Source: Ohtaekwangia sp035628875 (lineage in GTDB: Bacteria; Bacteroidota; Bacteroidia; Cytophagales; Cyclobacteriaceae). From it: a DNA stretch of 64,000 nucleotides. Within the stretch, counting starts at the first letter, position 1. Each line of letters begins with the position of its first letter. Shown piece by piece: positions 18,588-27,706 of this stretch. The DNA is taken from NCBI GenBank assembly GCA_035628875.1, contig DASPIZ010000029.1, positions 5,815 to 69,814 on the forward strand, in the 5' to 3' direction. Both the position numbers and the translations under genes were made by a program. Under the pieces are notes generated by a model. The model was given only the letters and a program-made list of their open reading frames with translations. It did not search any database and was not told the origin of the DNA.

Positions 18588-20111
18588 ATGAATAAAAAAG
18601 TCGTTTTGATGATCCTGGATGGTTGGGGAATCGCTAAAAATAAGGCGGTTTCGGCCATTGATAAAGCCAGAACACCCTTTGTTGATTCCTTATACGGAAA
18701 ATATGCCAACAGTACCCTGGAAGCTTCCGGACTTGCTGTAGGATTACCTGCCGGCCAAATGGGAAATTCTGAAGTCGGACATATGAATATTGGCGCCGGC
18801 CGCGTCGTTTACCAGGATCTTGTACGTGTAAACAAAGCTATTGAAGATAGAGAACTCAACGACAACCCGGTATTGAATGAGGCCTTCGCGTATGCTAAAA
18901 AGAACAATAAAAGTGTTCATTACATTGGGCTCGTTTCGGACGGTGGTGTTCATTCTCACGTTGAACATCTTAAAGGGTTGATTACCATCGCACACGAAAA
19001 AGGCGTAAAAAATCTTTTCGTCCATGCATTTACTGATGGGCGCGACACCGACCCAAAGGGTGGGCTTGGTTATGTACGCGAAATTGTTGAACATTTAAAT
19101 AAGACATCCGGAAAACTCGCCAGCATCATTGGCCGGTACTATGCCATGGATCGCGATAAACGCTGGGAGCGTGTAAAGCTAGCGTATGATTTGCTGGTGA
19201 AAGGGATTGGTGAAAAAGCAACGGATCCGCTGAAGGCGATTCAACAATCGTATGATAAAAACGTTACGGATGAATTCATTCAGCCCATCGTGATGACATC
19301 AGGAAACCAGCCTGTTGGAACAATTCAGGAAGGGGATGTGGTACTTTGTTTCAATTTCAGAACAGATCGCGGAAGACAAATTACCCAGGCGCTGACACAA
19401 CAGGATTTTCCTGAGGCGGAAATGAAGAAGCTTTCATTACACTATGTTACCCTGACCAACTACGATGATTCTTTCCAGAACGTAAACGTAATCTTCGATA
19501 AAGACAATCTCGAAAAAACCCTTGGGGAAGTGGTTGCTGATGCTGGGAAAAAACAGATCCGAATCGCAGAAACGGAAAAGTATCCACACGTTACGTTTTT
19601 CTTTTCCGGCGGGAGAGAAGAAGCGTTTGAAGGTGAAAGTCGTATACTCTGTCCATCACCAAAGGTTGCTACCTATGATCTCGCACCTGAAATGAGTGCG
19701 AAAGAAATACGCGACAAGATCGTTGTTGAATTGAATAAAAAAGAAGTGGATTTTGTGTGCCTTAATTTTGCCAATCCCGATATGGTAGGTCATACGGGTG
19801 TTTTCGAGGCAGCTGTAAAAGCATGTGAAACGGTTGATAGTTGTGCACAGACTGTAACTGAAGCTGCCCTGCGAAACGGATACTCCACCATCATCATCGC
19901 AGACCACGGAAATGCTGATATGATGATCAACGACGACGGAACTCCCAATACAGCGCACACAACGAATCTCGTTCCTTGTTTTCTTGTTGATGATGGATAT
20001 AAGCAAAAATTGAAAAGCGGTAAACTGGGTGACCTGGCCCCTACTATCCTTACGTTGATGGGTATACCCGTTCCGCCGCAAATGACTGGAAATGTTTTAT
20101 TGGATAAGTAA
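18588..20111 (+). CDS. gpmI: 2,3-bisphosphoglycerate-independent phosphoglycerate mutase
   Basis: 507 residues, full length. The alkaline-phosphatase-like core opens with 'VVLMILDGWGIA' and the catalytic Ser sits in 'GQMGNSEVGHMNIGAGRVV' near residue 65. The mutase insertion domain has 'GLVSDGGVHSHVEHL' and 'HAFTDGRDTDPKGG', and metal ligands are in 'NFANPDMVGHTG' and 'IIADHGNADMM'. It interconverts 3- and 2-phosphoglycerate with two Mn2+ ions in glycolysis. The next gene starts 20 bases inside its 3' end, so the two are probably cotranscribed. Confidence 0.97.
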   Translation: MNKKVVLMILDGWGIAKNKAVSAIDKARTPFVDSLYGKYANSTLEASGLAVGLPAGQMGNSEVGHMNIGAGRVVYQDLVRVNKAIEDRELNDNPVLNEAFAYAKKNNKSVHYIGLVSDGGVHSHVEHLKGLITIAHEKGVKNLFVHAFTDGRDTDPKGGLGYVREIVEHLNKTSGKLASIIGRYYAMDRDKRWERVKLAYDLLVKGIGEKATDPLKAIQQSYDKNVTDEFIQPIVMTSGNQPVGTIQEGDVVLCFNFRTDRGRQITQALTQQDFPEAEMKKLSLHYVTLTNYDDSFQNVNVIFDKDNLEKTLGEVVADAGKKQIRIAETEKYPHVTFFFSGGREEAFEGESRILCPSPKVATYDLAPEMSAKEIRDKIVVELNKKEVDFVCLNFANPDMVGHTGVFEAAVKACETVDSCAQTVTEAALRNGYSTIIIADHGNADMMINDDGTPNTAHTTNLVPCFLVDDGYKQKLKSGKLGDLAPTILTLMGIPVPPQMTGNVLLDK

Positions 20112-20730
20112 GCGATTTCTTTTTGCCAGGTTATGCTGGCCCAACGCATGGGCACCTTTTTTAGTGTGTGTCCTTTGGGTCTACGCATCAGGTTGCGCGT
20201 CGGAGCAATCTGATACAGCGCTCTATTATCCCATCGATAGTTTGTTGAACGCACAGATTACCACATTACTTAAAGCCAACGCGTCGGTACGAAAAGTTGG
20301 CTTACTGAATGATGAGGAAACAAAAATGAAATTGACTCCGCGCGATTCGCTAAGCTGGGCCAAAGAACTCAATGTGTTTTTTAACCTTCATGCCATGAAC
20401 AAGCCCGTTAATCGTGGTGCTTATACTGTTAAAGAGCATGAAATGGATAGCAAGAGCAATTTGCTGATAACATCGTTTACCAGCACGCGTGAAATTCCGG
20501 TGGAGTTTCTTAAGGTATATTATGATGGTTCATTGCATAAAATCCGGAAGATCGAATCCAGGTTTACAGAGTCAAATTTGTTGTATCGCAGTACACGCCT
20601 TCTCTACATGGAATTTGAAGAATTCGATGAGAAGCCTGTGCTTACCTATTACGCTGTAACAGGCGGACAAAAAATATTTCTGGGCGATTCGTTGCAATAC
20701 CGAATCAACGCCGCAGTTTCAATACCGTAG
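20092..20730 (+). CDS. hypothetical lipoprotein
   Basis: 212 residues with an unusually long signal region and lipobox 'YASGC' (Cys35). The ATG at 20092 overlaps gpmI by 20 bases; a GTG near 20164 would give a shorter signal, so the start is uncertain. The mature part has 'TKMKLTPRDSLSWAKELNVFFN' and beta strands 'FLKVYYDGSLHKIRKIESRF' and 'LLYMEFEEFDEKPVLTYYAVTG'. No family recognised. It lies between gpmI and an ABC exporter, with eight bases to the latter, so the three may form one operon with the Fur-family gene. Confidence 0.75.
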   Translation: MFYWISKRFLFARLCWPNAWAPFLVCVLWVYASGCASEQSDTALYYPIDSLLNAQITTLLKANASVRKVGLLNDEETKMKLTPRDSLSWAKELNVFFNLHAMNKPVNRGAYTVKEHEMDSKSNLLITSFTSTREIPVEFLKVYYDGSLHKIRKIESRFTESNLLYRSTRLLYMEFEEFDEKPVLTYYAVTGGQKIFLGDSLQYRINAAVSIP

Positions 20731-20738
20731 TTTTTAAT

Positions 20739-22523
20739 ATGGCTAAAAGAAAGAAAAGTGATTTGACGGAGGAGGAAAAACGGCCACTCAATAAAGCGTC
20801 GCTGAGAAATCTTAAAAGGATAGCGCGTTTCATGCTACCTTACAAGGGAATATTCAGTATCGGATTAGTTAGTCTCCTGTTGTCAAGTTTCACCTTGATG
20901 GCATTTCCACGGTTATCCGGAGAATTGTTGGACATCGCGTCGGGGAAGCCACACTATTTTAAGACCATCCACCAGGCAGGCCTGGCCATGATCGTTGTTC
21001 TGTTCGTACAGGCGATATTTTCCTTCATTCGTGTGTATACCTTTTCGATTGTAAGTGAACGCGCAATGGCAGATCTCCGTCAGGCGGTTTATCGGAAAAT
21101 GATCTGGTTGCCATTATCTTTTTTTGACAGTCGCAGAGTAGGTGAATTGATGAGCCGCATCACCTCCGATGTTACCACCCTTCAGGATACTTTCAGCTTT
21201 ACACTGGCTGAGTTTTTCCGGCAGGTAATGACTTTACTCATAGGTACAGTCATCATTTTTTATTTCGCTCCCACGCTGAGCGGATTTATGCTGCTTACCT
21301 TTCCAGTGTTGGTCATAGCAGCCCTGTTTTTTGGCAAGTACATCAGGAGACTTTCGCGCAAAACACAGGACAAACTTGCCGCTGCGAATATAGTGGTTGA
21401 AGAGTCACTACAATCCATATCAGTTGTAAAGGCATTTACCAATGAATTGTTTGAAACCAAACGCTACGGTGATGCGATTCGTGAAGTGGTTCAGGTGGCA
21501 ATCCGCACTTCGTGGTATCGCGGTTTTTTTATCTCATTTATCATCTTTGCTTTGTTCGGCGGAATTGTTGCCGTAGGATGGTATGGCGCTCATTTGATCC
21601 AAACGAACCAACTTTCCACCGGCGAACTTTTCTCATTTATCCTGTATACTTCTTTTATCGGATTTTCAATTGCAGGGCTTGGTGATATCTATACACAATT
21701 ACAACGATCCATTGGTGCTTCAGAACGTGTGTTGGATATTCTTCACGAACAGGATGAGTTCGAAGGCAGGACCGGGCCTCTTAAGCTTGCCGGTGAAATT
21801 TCTTTTCAGGAGGTGGATTTTGTGTATCCGGCCCGACAAGATTATACGGTTTTAAAATCACTCAACTTTAATATTCGCTCCGGCGAAAAGGTGGCGTTAG
21901 TAGGAAAAAGTGGCTCCGGTAAATCAACGATCATCAATTTGTTGCTCCGGTTTTATCCGGTTTCTATGGGTAACATTACCATTGATCGTGTGAATATTAA
22001 TGATTTTAACCTTTCTGCGTATCGTGAAAATATTGGTATCGTTCCACAGGAAGTGATTCTGTTTGGGGGAAGTATCGCAGAAAACATTGCATATGGTAAA
22101 CCGGGAGCCACCAGGGTGGAGATCGAAAAAGCGGCGCGAAAAGCAAATGCAATGGAATTTATTACACGGTTTCCAGAGGGATTTGATACCATCGTTGGCG
22201 ATCGTGGTATTAAACTTTCAGGGGGTCAACGCCAGCGGATTGCCATAGCACGGGCCATTCTCAAAGACCCGTCCATTCTCATTCTGGATGAGGCAACGAG
22301 TTCGTTGGATGCACAGGCTGAAGTGCTCGTTCAGGAAGCCCTGGAATTACTCATGGAAGGGAGAACAACGATCATAATTGCCCATCGGCTCAGCACCATA
22401 AAAAAGGTAGACAGAATATTTGTGATCAACGAAGGCAAACTGGCCGAAGCCGGTTCTCACCATGAACTTAGTACCGTTGATAATGGTATTTATAGTAATT
22501 TGCTGAAACTGCAAATCCATTGA
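20739..22523 (+). CDS. ABC exporter, MsbA-like half transporter
   Basis: 594 residues: six-helix membrane domain (about 30-335) followed by a nucleotide-binding domain with Walker A 'GKSGSGKST', signature 'LSGGQRQR', Walker B 'ILILDEATSSLD' and H-loop 'AHRLST'. All catalytic motifs are canonical, so it can work as a homodimer, flipping a lipid or exporting a drug or peptide across the inner membrane. Substrate unknown. A Fur-family regulator begins two bases after its stop codon (TGATATG spacing), so the two are coupled. Confidence 0.93.
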   Translation: MAKRKKSDLTEEEKRPLNKASLRNLKRIARFMLPYKGIFSIGLVSLLLSSFTLMAFPRLSGELLDIASGKPHYFKTIHQAGLAMIVVLFVQAIFSFIRVYTFSIVSERAMADLRQAVYRKMIWLPLSFFDSRRVGELMSRITSDVTTLQDTFSFTLAEFFRQVMTLLIGTVIIFYFAPTLSGFMLLTFPVLVIAALFFGKYIRRLSRKTQDKLAAANIVVEESLQSISVVKAFTNELFETKRYGDAIREVVQVAIRTSWYRGFFISFIIFALFGGIVAVGWYGAHLIQTNQLSTGELFSFILYTSFIGFSIAGLGDIYTQLQRSIGASERVLDILHEQDEFEGRTGPLKLAGEISFQEVDFVYPARQDYTVLKSLNFNIRSGEKVALVGKSGSGKSTIINLLLRFYPVSMGNITIDRVNINDFNLSAYRENIGIVPQEVILFGGSIAENIAYGKPGATRVEIEKAARKANAMEFITRFPEGFDTIVGDRGIKLSGGQRQRIAIARAILKDPSILILDEATSSLDAQAEVLVQEALELLMEGRTTIIIAHRLSTIKKVDRIFVINEGKLAEAGSHHELSTVDNGIYSNLLKLQIH

Positions 22524-22524
22524 T

Positions 22525-22941
22525 ATGATCGCAGCTTCCGACCGATTATTGAAACTTTTTAAAATGCGCTCCACCCCGAGCCGCCAGGAAATACTAAACC
22601 TGTTCCTGAAAAAGGATTATGCCCTTTCTCACAGCGATATCGAAAAGGAAATCAGTAACTCGCTTGACCGTGTAACGGTGTACCGCACGTTAAAAACTTT
22701 CCTGGACAAAGGGCTTATTCATAAAGTGCTTGATGATGAAGGAAGTCTGAAGTATGCTTTGTGCAATGAAGCTTGCTCTGAAGCAGAACACCATCACGAT
22801 CATGTGCATTTTAAATGCACCCGCTGTGGCCAGACCAATTGCCTGGATCAGGAAGTTCCCCATGTTAAACTACCGAAGGGTTATCAACCAAAGGAGATCA
22901 ATGTGTTGATTCAGGGAATTTGCGAACGCTGTAGTAAATAG
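22525..22941 (+). CDS. Fur-family metal-responsive repressor
   Basis: 138 residues. N-terminal winged helix with 'STPSRQEILNLFLKK' and the recognition region 'SLDRVTVYRTLKTFLDKGL'; then the metal/dimerisation domain with 'HHHDHVHFKCTRCGQTNCL' and a C-terminal 'GICERC', giving the CxxC...CxxC structural zinc site. Fur-family members sense Fe, Zn, Mn or peroxide; sequence alone does not settle which. It is translationally close to the upstream ABC exporter. A Fur/Zur-type palindrome lies before the TonB receptor at 33686 and could be a target (inference). Confidence 0.93.
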   Translation: MIAASDRLLKLFKMRSTPSRQEILNLFLKKDYALSHSDIEKEISNSLDRVTVYRTLKTFLDKGLIHKVLDDEGSLKYALCNEACSEAEHHHDHVHFKCTRCGQTNCLDQEVPHVKLPKGYQPKEINVLIQGICERCSK

Positions 22942-23099
22942 GAAATTGTTGACCCGGGTTCGAGATAATTTGACTAAAGATAAATCAGGCGTCTAACTTT
23001 TCGGGACGAAAATATTTTGTAGTTTTGGAATTGGCGGATTTGTAGTACGCTTTTTTTAACGTTTATCAGACTTTTACATAACTAACCGGTCGACCCCTT

Positions 23100-24152
23100 T
23101 TGCCCCTTGTGCTAAACATACTTCTTTCCTTTTTTAGTGGTTATAATGATCGCGAATTGCTTCTTTTTGGGGTATTCGCCTTTGTAATCATCCTCTTTTT
23201 AGTCCTGGATCTTGGGTTGTTTCATAAGCAAGCTCACAAGATCTCTACGAAGTCAGCATTGTATCAATCCATTTTTTGGGTTACCATAAGTACAATCTTT
23301 GGTTATCTGGTGTATCTCGAAGGTCCTTACGAATATGTCGAATCAGGGGTAACAAAAGTCCTCGCGGGAACCGATGCAGCTGTTTTGTATTTCTCTGCTT
23401 ATTTGACCGAGTATGCGTTATCGGTTGATAATATCTTTGTCATCCTCCTTATCTTAAAATATTTTAAAGTGAAGGAGGAGTACTACCACAAAACACTCTT
23501 CTGGGGTATACTTGGGGCGATTGTGTTCAGGGCCATTTTTATTTTCGTTGGCGCGTTGTTAATTCACAAGTTCCATTGGCTTCTTTACATTTTCGGCGTC
23601 TTTCTGATCTATTCAGGTATTCGGATTTACTTTGAAGATGGCGATGAAAAAATTGAACCAGAGAAGAATCCAATCATGCGGCTATGCCGGAAATATCTGC
23701 CCATAGCAAAAGATGATGAGGGCGGAAAGTTTATCGTGAAACACGGCAACAAAATCATGTTCACGCCACTGTTTCTCGTGATTGTATTGATCGAGACAAC
23801 TGACCTGATCTTTGCTGTGGATTCCATTCCGGCTGCTTTCGCGATAACAACAAATGAATTTCTGATCTATACGTCCAACATTTTCGCGGTAATGGGATTG
23901 CGCGCCATGTTCTTCCTGTTAGCCGGTATCATCGACAAATTCTACCTTTTACAAAAAGGCCTTTCGATTATCTTGTTTTTCATTGGTGCGAAAATGTTAC
24001 TGGAGATATTCGATATCCATGTGGGTGTATATACTTCCTTCTCGGTAATTATCGCCACGCTGTTCCTGTCTATTGTCTTATCCGTTTTGGTGCCGAGGAA
24101 AGAACAGCTCCAGCATGAAATCGTCGAAGAAAAGGAGAACCACAATGCCTGA
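23100..24152 (+). CDS. TerC-family integral membrane protein (Alx-like)
   Basis: 350 residues with about nine membrane helices. Conserved TerC segments are clear: 'YLTEYALSVDNIFVILLIL', 'FWGILGAIVFRAIFIFVGA', 'IETTDLIFAVDSIPAAFAI' and 'SNIFAVMGLRAMFFLLAG'. Intramembrane Asp/Glu in these motifs point to metal ion handling; family members protect against tellurite or manganese stress or export Mn. No ATG exists near the N-terminus: TTG at 23100 or GTG at 23109 must be used. The next gene, convergent across a repeat patch, has a TerB-like domain. Confidence 0.9.
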   Translation: MPLVLNILLSFFSGYNDRELLLFGVFAFVIILFLVLDLGLFHKQAHKISTKSALYQSIFWVTISTIFGYLVYLEGPYEYVESGVTKVLAGTDAAVLYFSAYLTEYALSVDNIFVILLILKYFKVKEEYYHKTLFWGILGAIVFRAIFIFVGALLIHKFHWLLYIFGVFLIYSGIRIYFEDGDEKIEPEKNPIMRLCRKYLPIAKDDEGGKFIVKHGNKIMFTPLFLVIVLIETTDLIFAVDSIPAAFAITTNEFLIYTSNIFAVMGLRAMFFLLAGIIDKFYLLQKGLSIILFFIGAKMLLEIFDIHVGVYTSFSVIIATLFLSIVLSVLVPRKEQLQHEIVEEKENHNA

Positions 24153-24584
24153 CGTGAGCGTTTTTCAGCTCACAGAAATCACAGAATACACTGAATAAAC
24201 CACGGAATGATTGGTGAATTCTCTTTGCGATTTCTTCGCGTCTCGGCGCCTCCTATGTTTGCGGTTAAGCATATTTATCAACTTGCGATAGGTACAATGG
24301 TAGTGTTTTTCTCACCGCGAAGTCGCAGAGGCACGCGAAGTGTTAAATAGGATTTTACTTTGCGAAACTTTGCGTCTCAGCGCCTCCGCGGTAAACTGCA
24401 TACAAAAAAACTAAGGAAGTTACACAAAGCCTTCTGTGAATTCTGTGTGCTTCTGTGAGACGTTTTTTCAGCTCACAGAAATCACGGAATACACGGAAGA
24501 AAGCACGGAATGATTTGATGTATCTTCTTTGCCTTTCTTCGCGTCTCAGCGCCTTCGCGGTAAATTGCATTTACTCGCGATGCC
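24153..24584. repeat. noncoding patch of direct and inverted intergenic repeats
   Basis: No credible gene in 432 bases. Two direct copies of about 105 bases (24162-24268 and 24463-24570) share 'TTTTTCAGCTCACAGAAATC', 'ACGGAATGATT' and 'TTTCTTCGCGTCTC', ending in a 'GCGCCT...GCGG' segment. A shorter third copy of the last segment is at 24363-24402. Inverted copies of both segments lie between: 24311-24340 is the reverse of the 'CTTCGCGTCTC' part, and 24431-24460 the reverse of the 'CTCACAGAAATCACGG' part. Open frames across it are by-products. Similar intergenic sequence is known to me from many Bacteroidota genomes. Confidence 0.75.
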
Positions 24585-25838
24585 TTAGAAAATATTTTTT
24601 GGAAGAATCTTCAAGAGGATTGGTAACGTTAAAAATTTATGGGGAAGAGAAATGATTGAAAAAGTCGGGATCATCTTCAGGATATCAATCAATCCACTCC
24701 GAACCAATTCTTTCTCATCTTCCGGCAGGTCATAAGCCCGGGCCTTTTCGAGTAACTCCAAAACCTGTTGATTACTTTGAAGGTGGACGATTAGTCGCGA
24801 TCTGTTCTTCTCCGCAAGTTTTGCCATACGCCCGATGTATTGTTCCGATACATGTTCATAATCCTTATTTTCCTGGAGGTATTCCAGTTCTTCCCAATGC
24901 TCCAGCACAAATCCTTCAATGGCGATCATGCTGTTTTCAAGTTCATCTTCAGAGAAATCAAAATAACGACAAAAACGCGAAAGGAAATCGCGTTCAACAT
25001 CCTCCACCAGTTTATCGGCCCACAACGTCAGGATGGCTATTTCAATATAGAACTTTTTCAGTATCCATGAATTCTCTGAAGGCAAATTGATCTCTTCAAT
25101 CGCAATACCTTCCTTGAAAATTTTCATCGCCTCTTTTTTCCGTTCGTTTGAAAGGTCAGTACTCTGTAAAAAATAGTCGAATAGTTTTTTCTCTTCAAAG
25201 GCTACAACTTTGTTGGCGTGTGCCGCTGCAGCAATCACCTTCACCACAGAGAAACGAAGCTCTTCCCTTTCATAGCGGAAAAAATCAGCCACAATCTTAT
25301 CGGCATTGGTATGAATCCATTGACCAAAAATAAAGACATCGAGAAATAATAAACTGTTATGAAAGAAGGTCGACCAGAAATTACCCTCGAAGACGTTAGT
25401 ATTTTCAATTCGTTTATCGAGAATTTTTTCTGCAAGTTCCAGCGGACTTTTCCTCCGTCCAAAAATAGTTTTTGCCGGTGTGGCCAGTTCAGGAAAAATA
25501 TTGTTATAGAAATTGCCGATGCTGTCTATAGTCTTAAGAATCACACCGGACATTTCTTCGTGGCTGCGGATCGGATTATCATAGAATAGTAGAGAACTAC
25601 TGATGAGACTTTCCGCAAGCAAGACTTTCATTTTGTCACGCTCATCCCATTTATCATAGTCAGGCAAATCAATTTCGCCAACGGAGTGACCATACATAAT
25701 ACCCGTAGGCTGGATAATACGGTACAGTGAATATTCCGGATGAGATAATTTACGCTGCGGCTCAAGCGTTAAATCGCGTAGCAAATCTTTCCGGAATTCA
25801 AGATATTCTTTAAGCCAGCCTTTATCGTGTGGTGTCAT
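24585..25838 (-). CDS. TerB-like / LETM1-like helical protein
   Basis: 417 residues from the ATG at 25838; a TTG 24 bases upstream is possible. The centre holds TerB-like helices: 'VIAAAAHANKVVAFEEKKLFD' region (about 205-230) and 'ILTLWADKLVEDVERDFLSR' (about 275-300), with Asp/Glu patterns as in the TerB fold. The C-terminus has 'LIDILKMIPTFSIISLP' and 'LPILLKILPKN', a pattern seen in LETM1-like proteins. No signal peptide. The gene starts 60 bases after purE on the same strand and converges with terC. Role likely in ion homeostasis, by association only. Confidence 0.68.
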   Translation of the reverse strand: MTPHDKGWLKEYLEFRKDLLRDLTLEPQRKLSHPEYSLYRIIQPTGIMYGHSVGEIDLPDYDKWDERDKMKVLLAESLISSSLLFYDNPIRSHEEMSGVILKTIDSIGNFYNNIFPELATPAKTIFGRRKSPLELAEKILDKRIENTNVFEGNFWSTFFHNSLLFLDVFIFGQWIHTNADKIVADFFRYEREELRFSVVKVIAAAAHANKVVAFEEKKLFDYFLQSTDLSNERKKEAMKIFKEGIAIEEINLPSENSWILKKFYIEIAILTLWADKLVEDVERDFLSRFCRYFDFSEDELENSMIAIEGFVLEHWEELEYLQENKDYEHVSEQYIGRMAKLAEKNRSRLIVHLQSNQQVLELLEKARAYDLPEDEKELVRSGLIDILKMIPTFSIISLPHKFLTLPILLKILPKNIF

Positions 25839-25898
25839 GGAGTAGGTTTCAACCGGTAACAAGTTAAAGAATTGTAGGCAGAGTGGGAAAGAGAATTT

Positions 25899-26411
25899 TC
25901 AGATTAAGCCTTTCCATCCGTTATGTTCCAGGTTTTTCGCGGCGGATTCTACTTTTAACTTAAGATCTCCCTTATACTGGTCGAGTCGCTGTGCAATTTC
26001 AGCATCGCTGGCACCAAGTATCTGGGCTGCTAAAATTCCTGCATTACGGGCTCCATCTAACGCCACGGTAGCCACGGGAACACCTGAAGGCATTTGTAAT
26101 ATCGATAAAACAGAATCCCATCCGTCAATCGAGTTGGATGATTTTACCGGCACGCCAATCACCGGAAGGGAAGTAAGAGACGCTACCATGCCGGGAAGAT
26201 GGGCTGCGCCCCCTGCTCCTGCAATGATGACGCGAATACCACGTTCACGTGCCTTCGTGCTGTAGTCAACCATACGCAGGGGTGTACGATGTGCCGATAC
26301 AATGGTGACTTCGTACGAAACTTTCAGCTCGTCCAACACCTCGGCAGATTCTTTCATGATCCGGAGATCGGATTGACTGCCCATGATAATACCCACTACA
26401 GCATGACTCAT
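25899..26411 (-). CDS. purE: N5-carboxyaminoimidazole ribonucleotide mutase
   Basis: 170 residues, class I PurE. The motifs 'GIIMGSQSDLRIMKESAEVL', 'VSAHRTPLRMVDYS', 'IIAGAGGAAHLPGMVASLT' and 'PVIGVPVKSS' are all present; the His of SAHRTP is the catalytic residue. It converts N5-CAIR to CAIR in purine synthesis. The start lies two bases after the purK stop, so the pair is translationally coupled in the order purK-purE, and purE acts on the product of PurK. Confidence 0.97.
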   Translation of the reverse strand: MSHAVVGIIMGSQSDLRIMKESAEVLDELKVSYEVTIVSAHRTPLRMVDYSTKARERGIRVIIAGAGGAAHLPGMVASLTSLPVIGVPVKSSNSIDGWDSVLSILQMPSGVPVATVALDGARNAGILAAQILGASDAEIAQRLDQYKGDLKLKVESAAKNLEHNGWKGLI

Positions 26412-26413
26412 AA

Positions 26414-27589
26414 TTATGAAATGACTTTTAATTTTTCCTTAACAAATTGGGCTTTCTTTTTCAATTGATCAACATCCCGATCAACAATTGTCACGTGTCC
26501 CATTTTACGATATGGTTTAGTGATCAGTTTCCCATACAAGTGGACGTGAACACCGCTTATACTCGTAACGTCGTGAAATCCCTTGTATCGTGCCGGCCCT
26601 TCGTACCCCGGCTCTCCCAATAGATTTACCATGGCACTCGGTAATACAATACTAGTATCCCCAAGAGGAAGATTTAAAATGCTGCGTAAATGTTGTTCAT
26701 ATTGTGAGGTGATGTTGGCTTCAATTGTTTGATGACCGCTGTTGTGCGGACGCGGTGCAATTTCATTGACCAGTACTTCACCTGTTTTGGTAACAAACAT
26801 TTCCACGGCAAGTAAACCTACCATGTTGAGTTTGCTGATAATCGTTTCGGCTATTGCCGTTGCTTTTTGTGTAACGAGATCGCTCAGTTCCGCGGGCGCA
26901 AATAAATATTCCACCAGGTTATGTTCCGGATGAAAAATCATTTCAACAGCAGGAAAAGCTTTGATTTCTCCGGCTTCGTTTCGGGCAATGATAACGGCAA
27001 TCTCCTTGTCGAAATCGACGAGCTTCTCCAACAATCCTGGCGCATCGAAGGCTTTCGACAAATCAGATATAGATCGCATGATTTGTACACCACGACCATC
27101 GTAACCTTCACGGCCAAGTTTATTCACAGCAGGTAGAAAATCAGAATGACGCTGAACCGCTTCTGCGTTTTCTGTTAAAATAAAATCTGCGGTTGGAATG
27201 GCGTGCTCTCTGTAAAACGCTTTTTGTTTCCGCTTGTCTTGAATCAGTTCAATTACTTCGGGTTGCGGGAAAACCTTTTTGCCTTGCCGAGCCAAATCTT
27301 TCAACGCAGCAACATTTACATTTTCGATTTCGATTGTAAGGATATCACACGACCTCCCAAAATCCATTACCGTATTGTAATCCGTGAGTTTTCCCTGACG
27401 AAATTCAGCAAGCGAAGCACATGGCGCATGTACATCAGGGTCTAAAATTGAAAATGATATATTGAAGTCGATGCCCGATTGAATAAGCATTCTGCCAAGC
27501 TGGCCGCCACCAAGCACACCTATCTTGAAATTTTGTTGAAATATTCCGTCCAAACCAAATGAATTTGAAGCGAAAGTAAGAGAAAACAC
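26414..27589 (-). CDS. purK: 5-(carboxyamino)imidazole ribonucleotide synthase
   Basis: 391 residues, ATP-grasp enzyme of purine synthesis that makes N5-CAIR from AIR, ATP and bicarbonate. Visible are 'KIGVLGGGQLGRMLIQ', 'LTIEIENVNV', 'VNKLGREGYDGRGVQ' and 'VNEIAPRPHNSGHQTIEA'. There is no ATG start: GTG at 27589 gives a 21-residue extension, while TTG at 27553 gives a more usual N-terminus just before the glycine loop. The true start is therefore uncertain. It is first of the purK-purE pair. Confidence 0.95.
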   Translation of the reverse strand: MFSLTFASNSFGLDGIFQQNFKIGVLGGGQLGRMLIQSGIDFNISFSILDPDVHAPCASLAEFRQGKLTDYNTVMDFGRSCDILTIEIENVNVAALKDLARQGKKVFPQPEVIELIQDKRKQKAFYREHAIPTADFILTENAEAVQRHSDFLPAVNKLGREGYDGRGVQIMRSISDLSKAFDAPGLLEKLVDFDKEIAVIIARNEAGEIKAFPAVEMIFHPEHNLVEYLFAPAELSDLVTQKATAIAETIISKLNMVGLLAVEMFVTKTGEVLVNEIAPRPHNSGHQTIEANITSQYEQHLRSILNLPLGDTSIVLPSAMVNLLGEPGYEGPARYKGFHDVTSISGVHVHLYGKLITKPYRKMGHVTIVDRDVDQLKKKAQFVKEKLKVIS

Positions 27590-27706
27590 AGTGATACGGA
27601 ACTTGCGCTTCGAAAAGGTTCAGGATACGATCATCGAAATAGTGAATGGCGAAATCTTCATCGACCTCCAGCTACAATTTGTTGGGTGACGATGACATGC
27701 CTGCGC

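Noticed and set aside
22942..23099. -7-like TAGTTTTG at 23020 as the terC promoter
   Set aside because: No -33 element and a long distance to the start; too weak to list as a feature.
24355..24570. 71-codon open frame on the minus strand within the repeat patch
   Set aside because: It runs through repeated noncoding sequence, has a composition biased to Arg and Phe, and its segments recur inverted in the same spacer.
27540..27695. Plus-strand open segment with a plausible peptide ('VNGEIFIDLQLQFVG')
   Set aside because: It has no ATG, overlaps the purK N-terminus and is too short to support.
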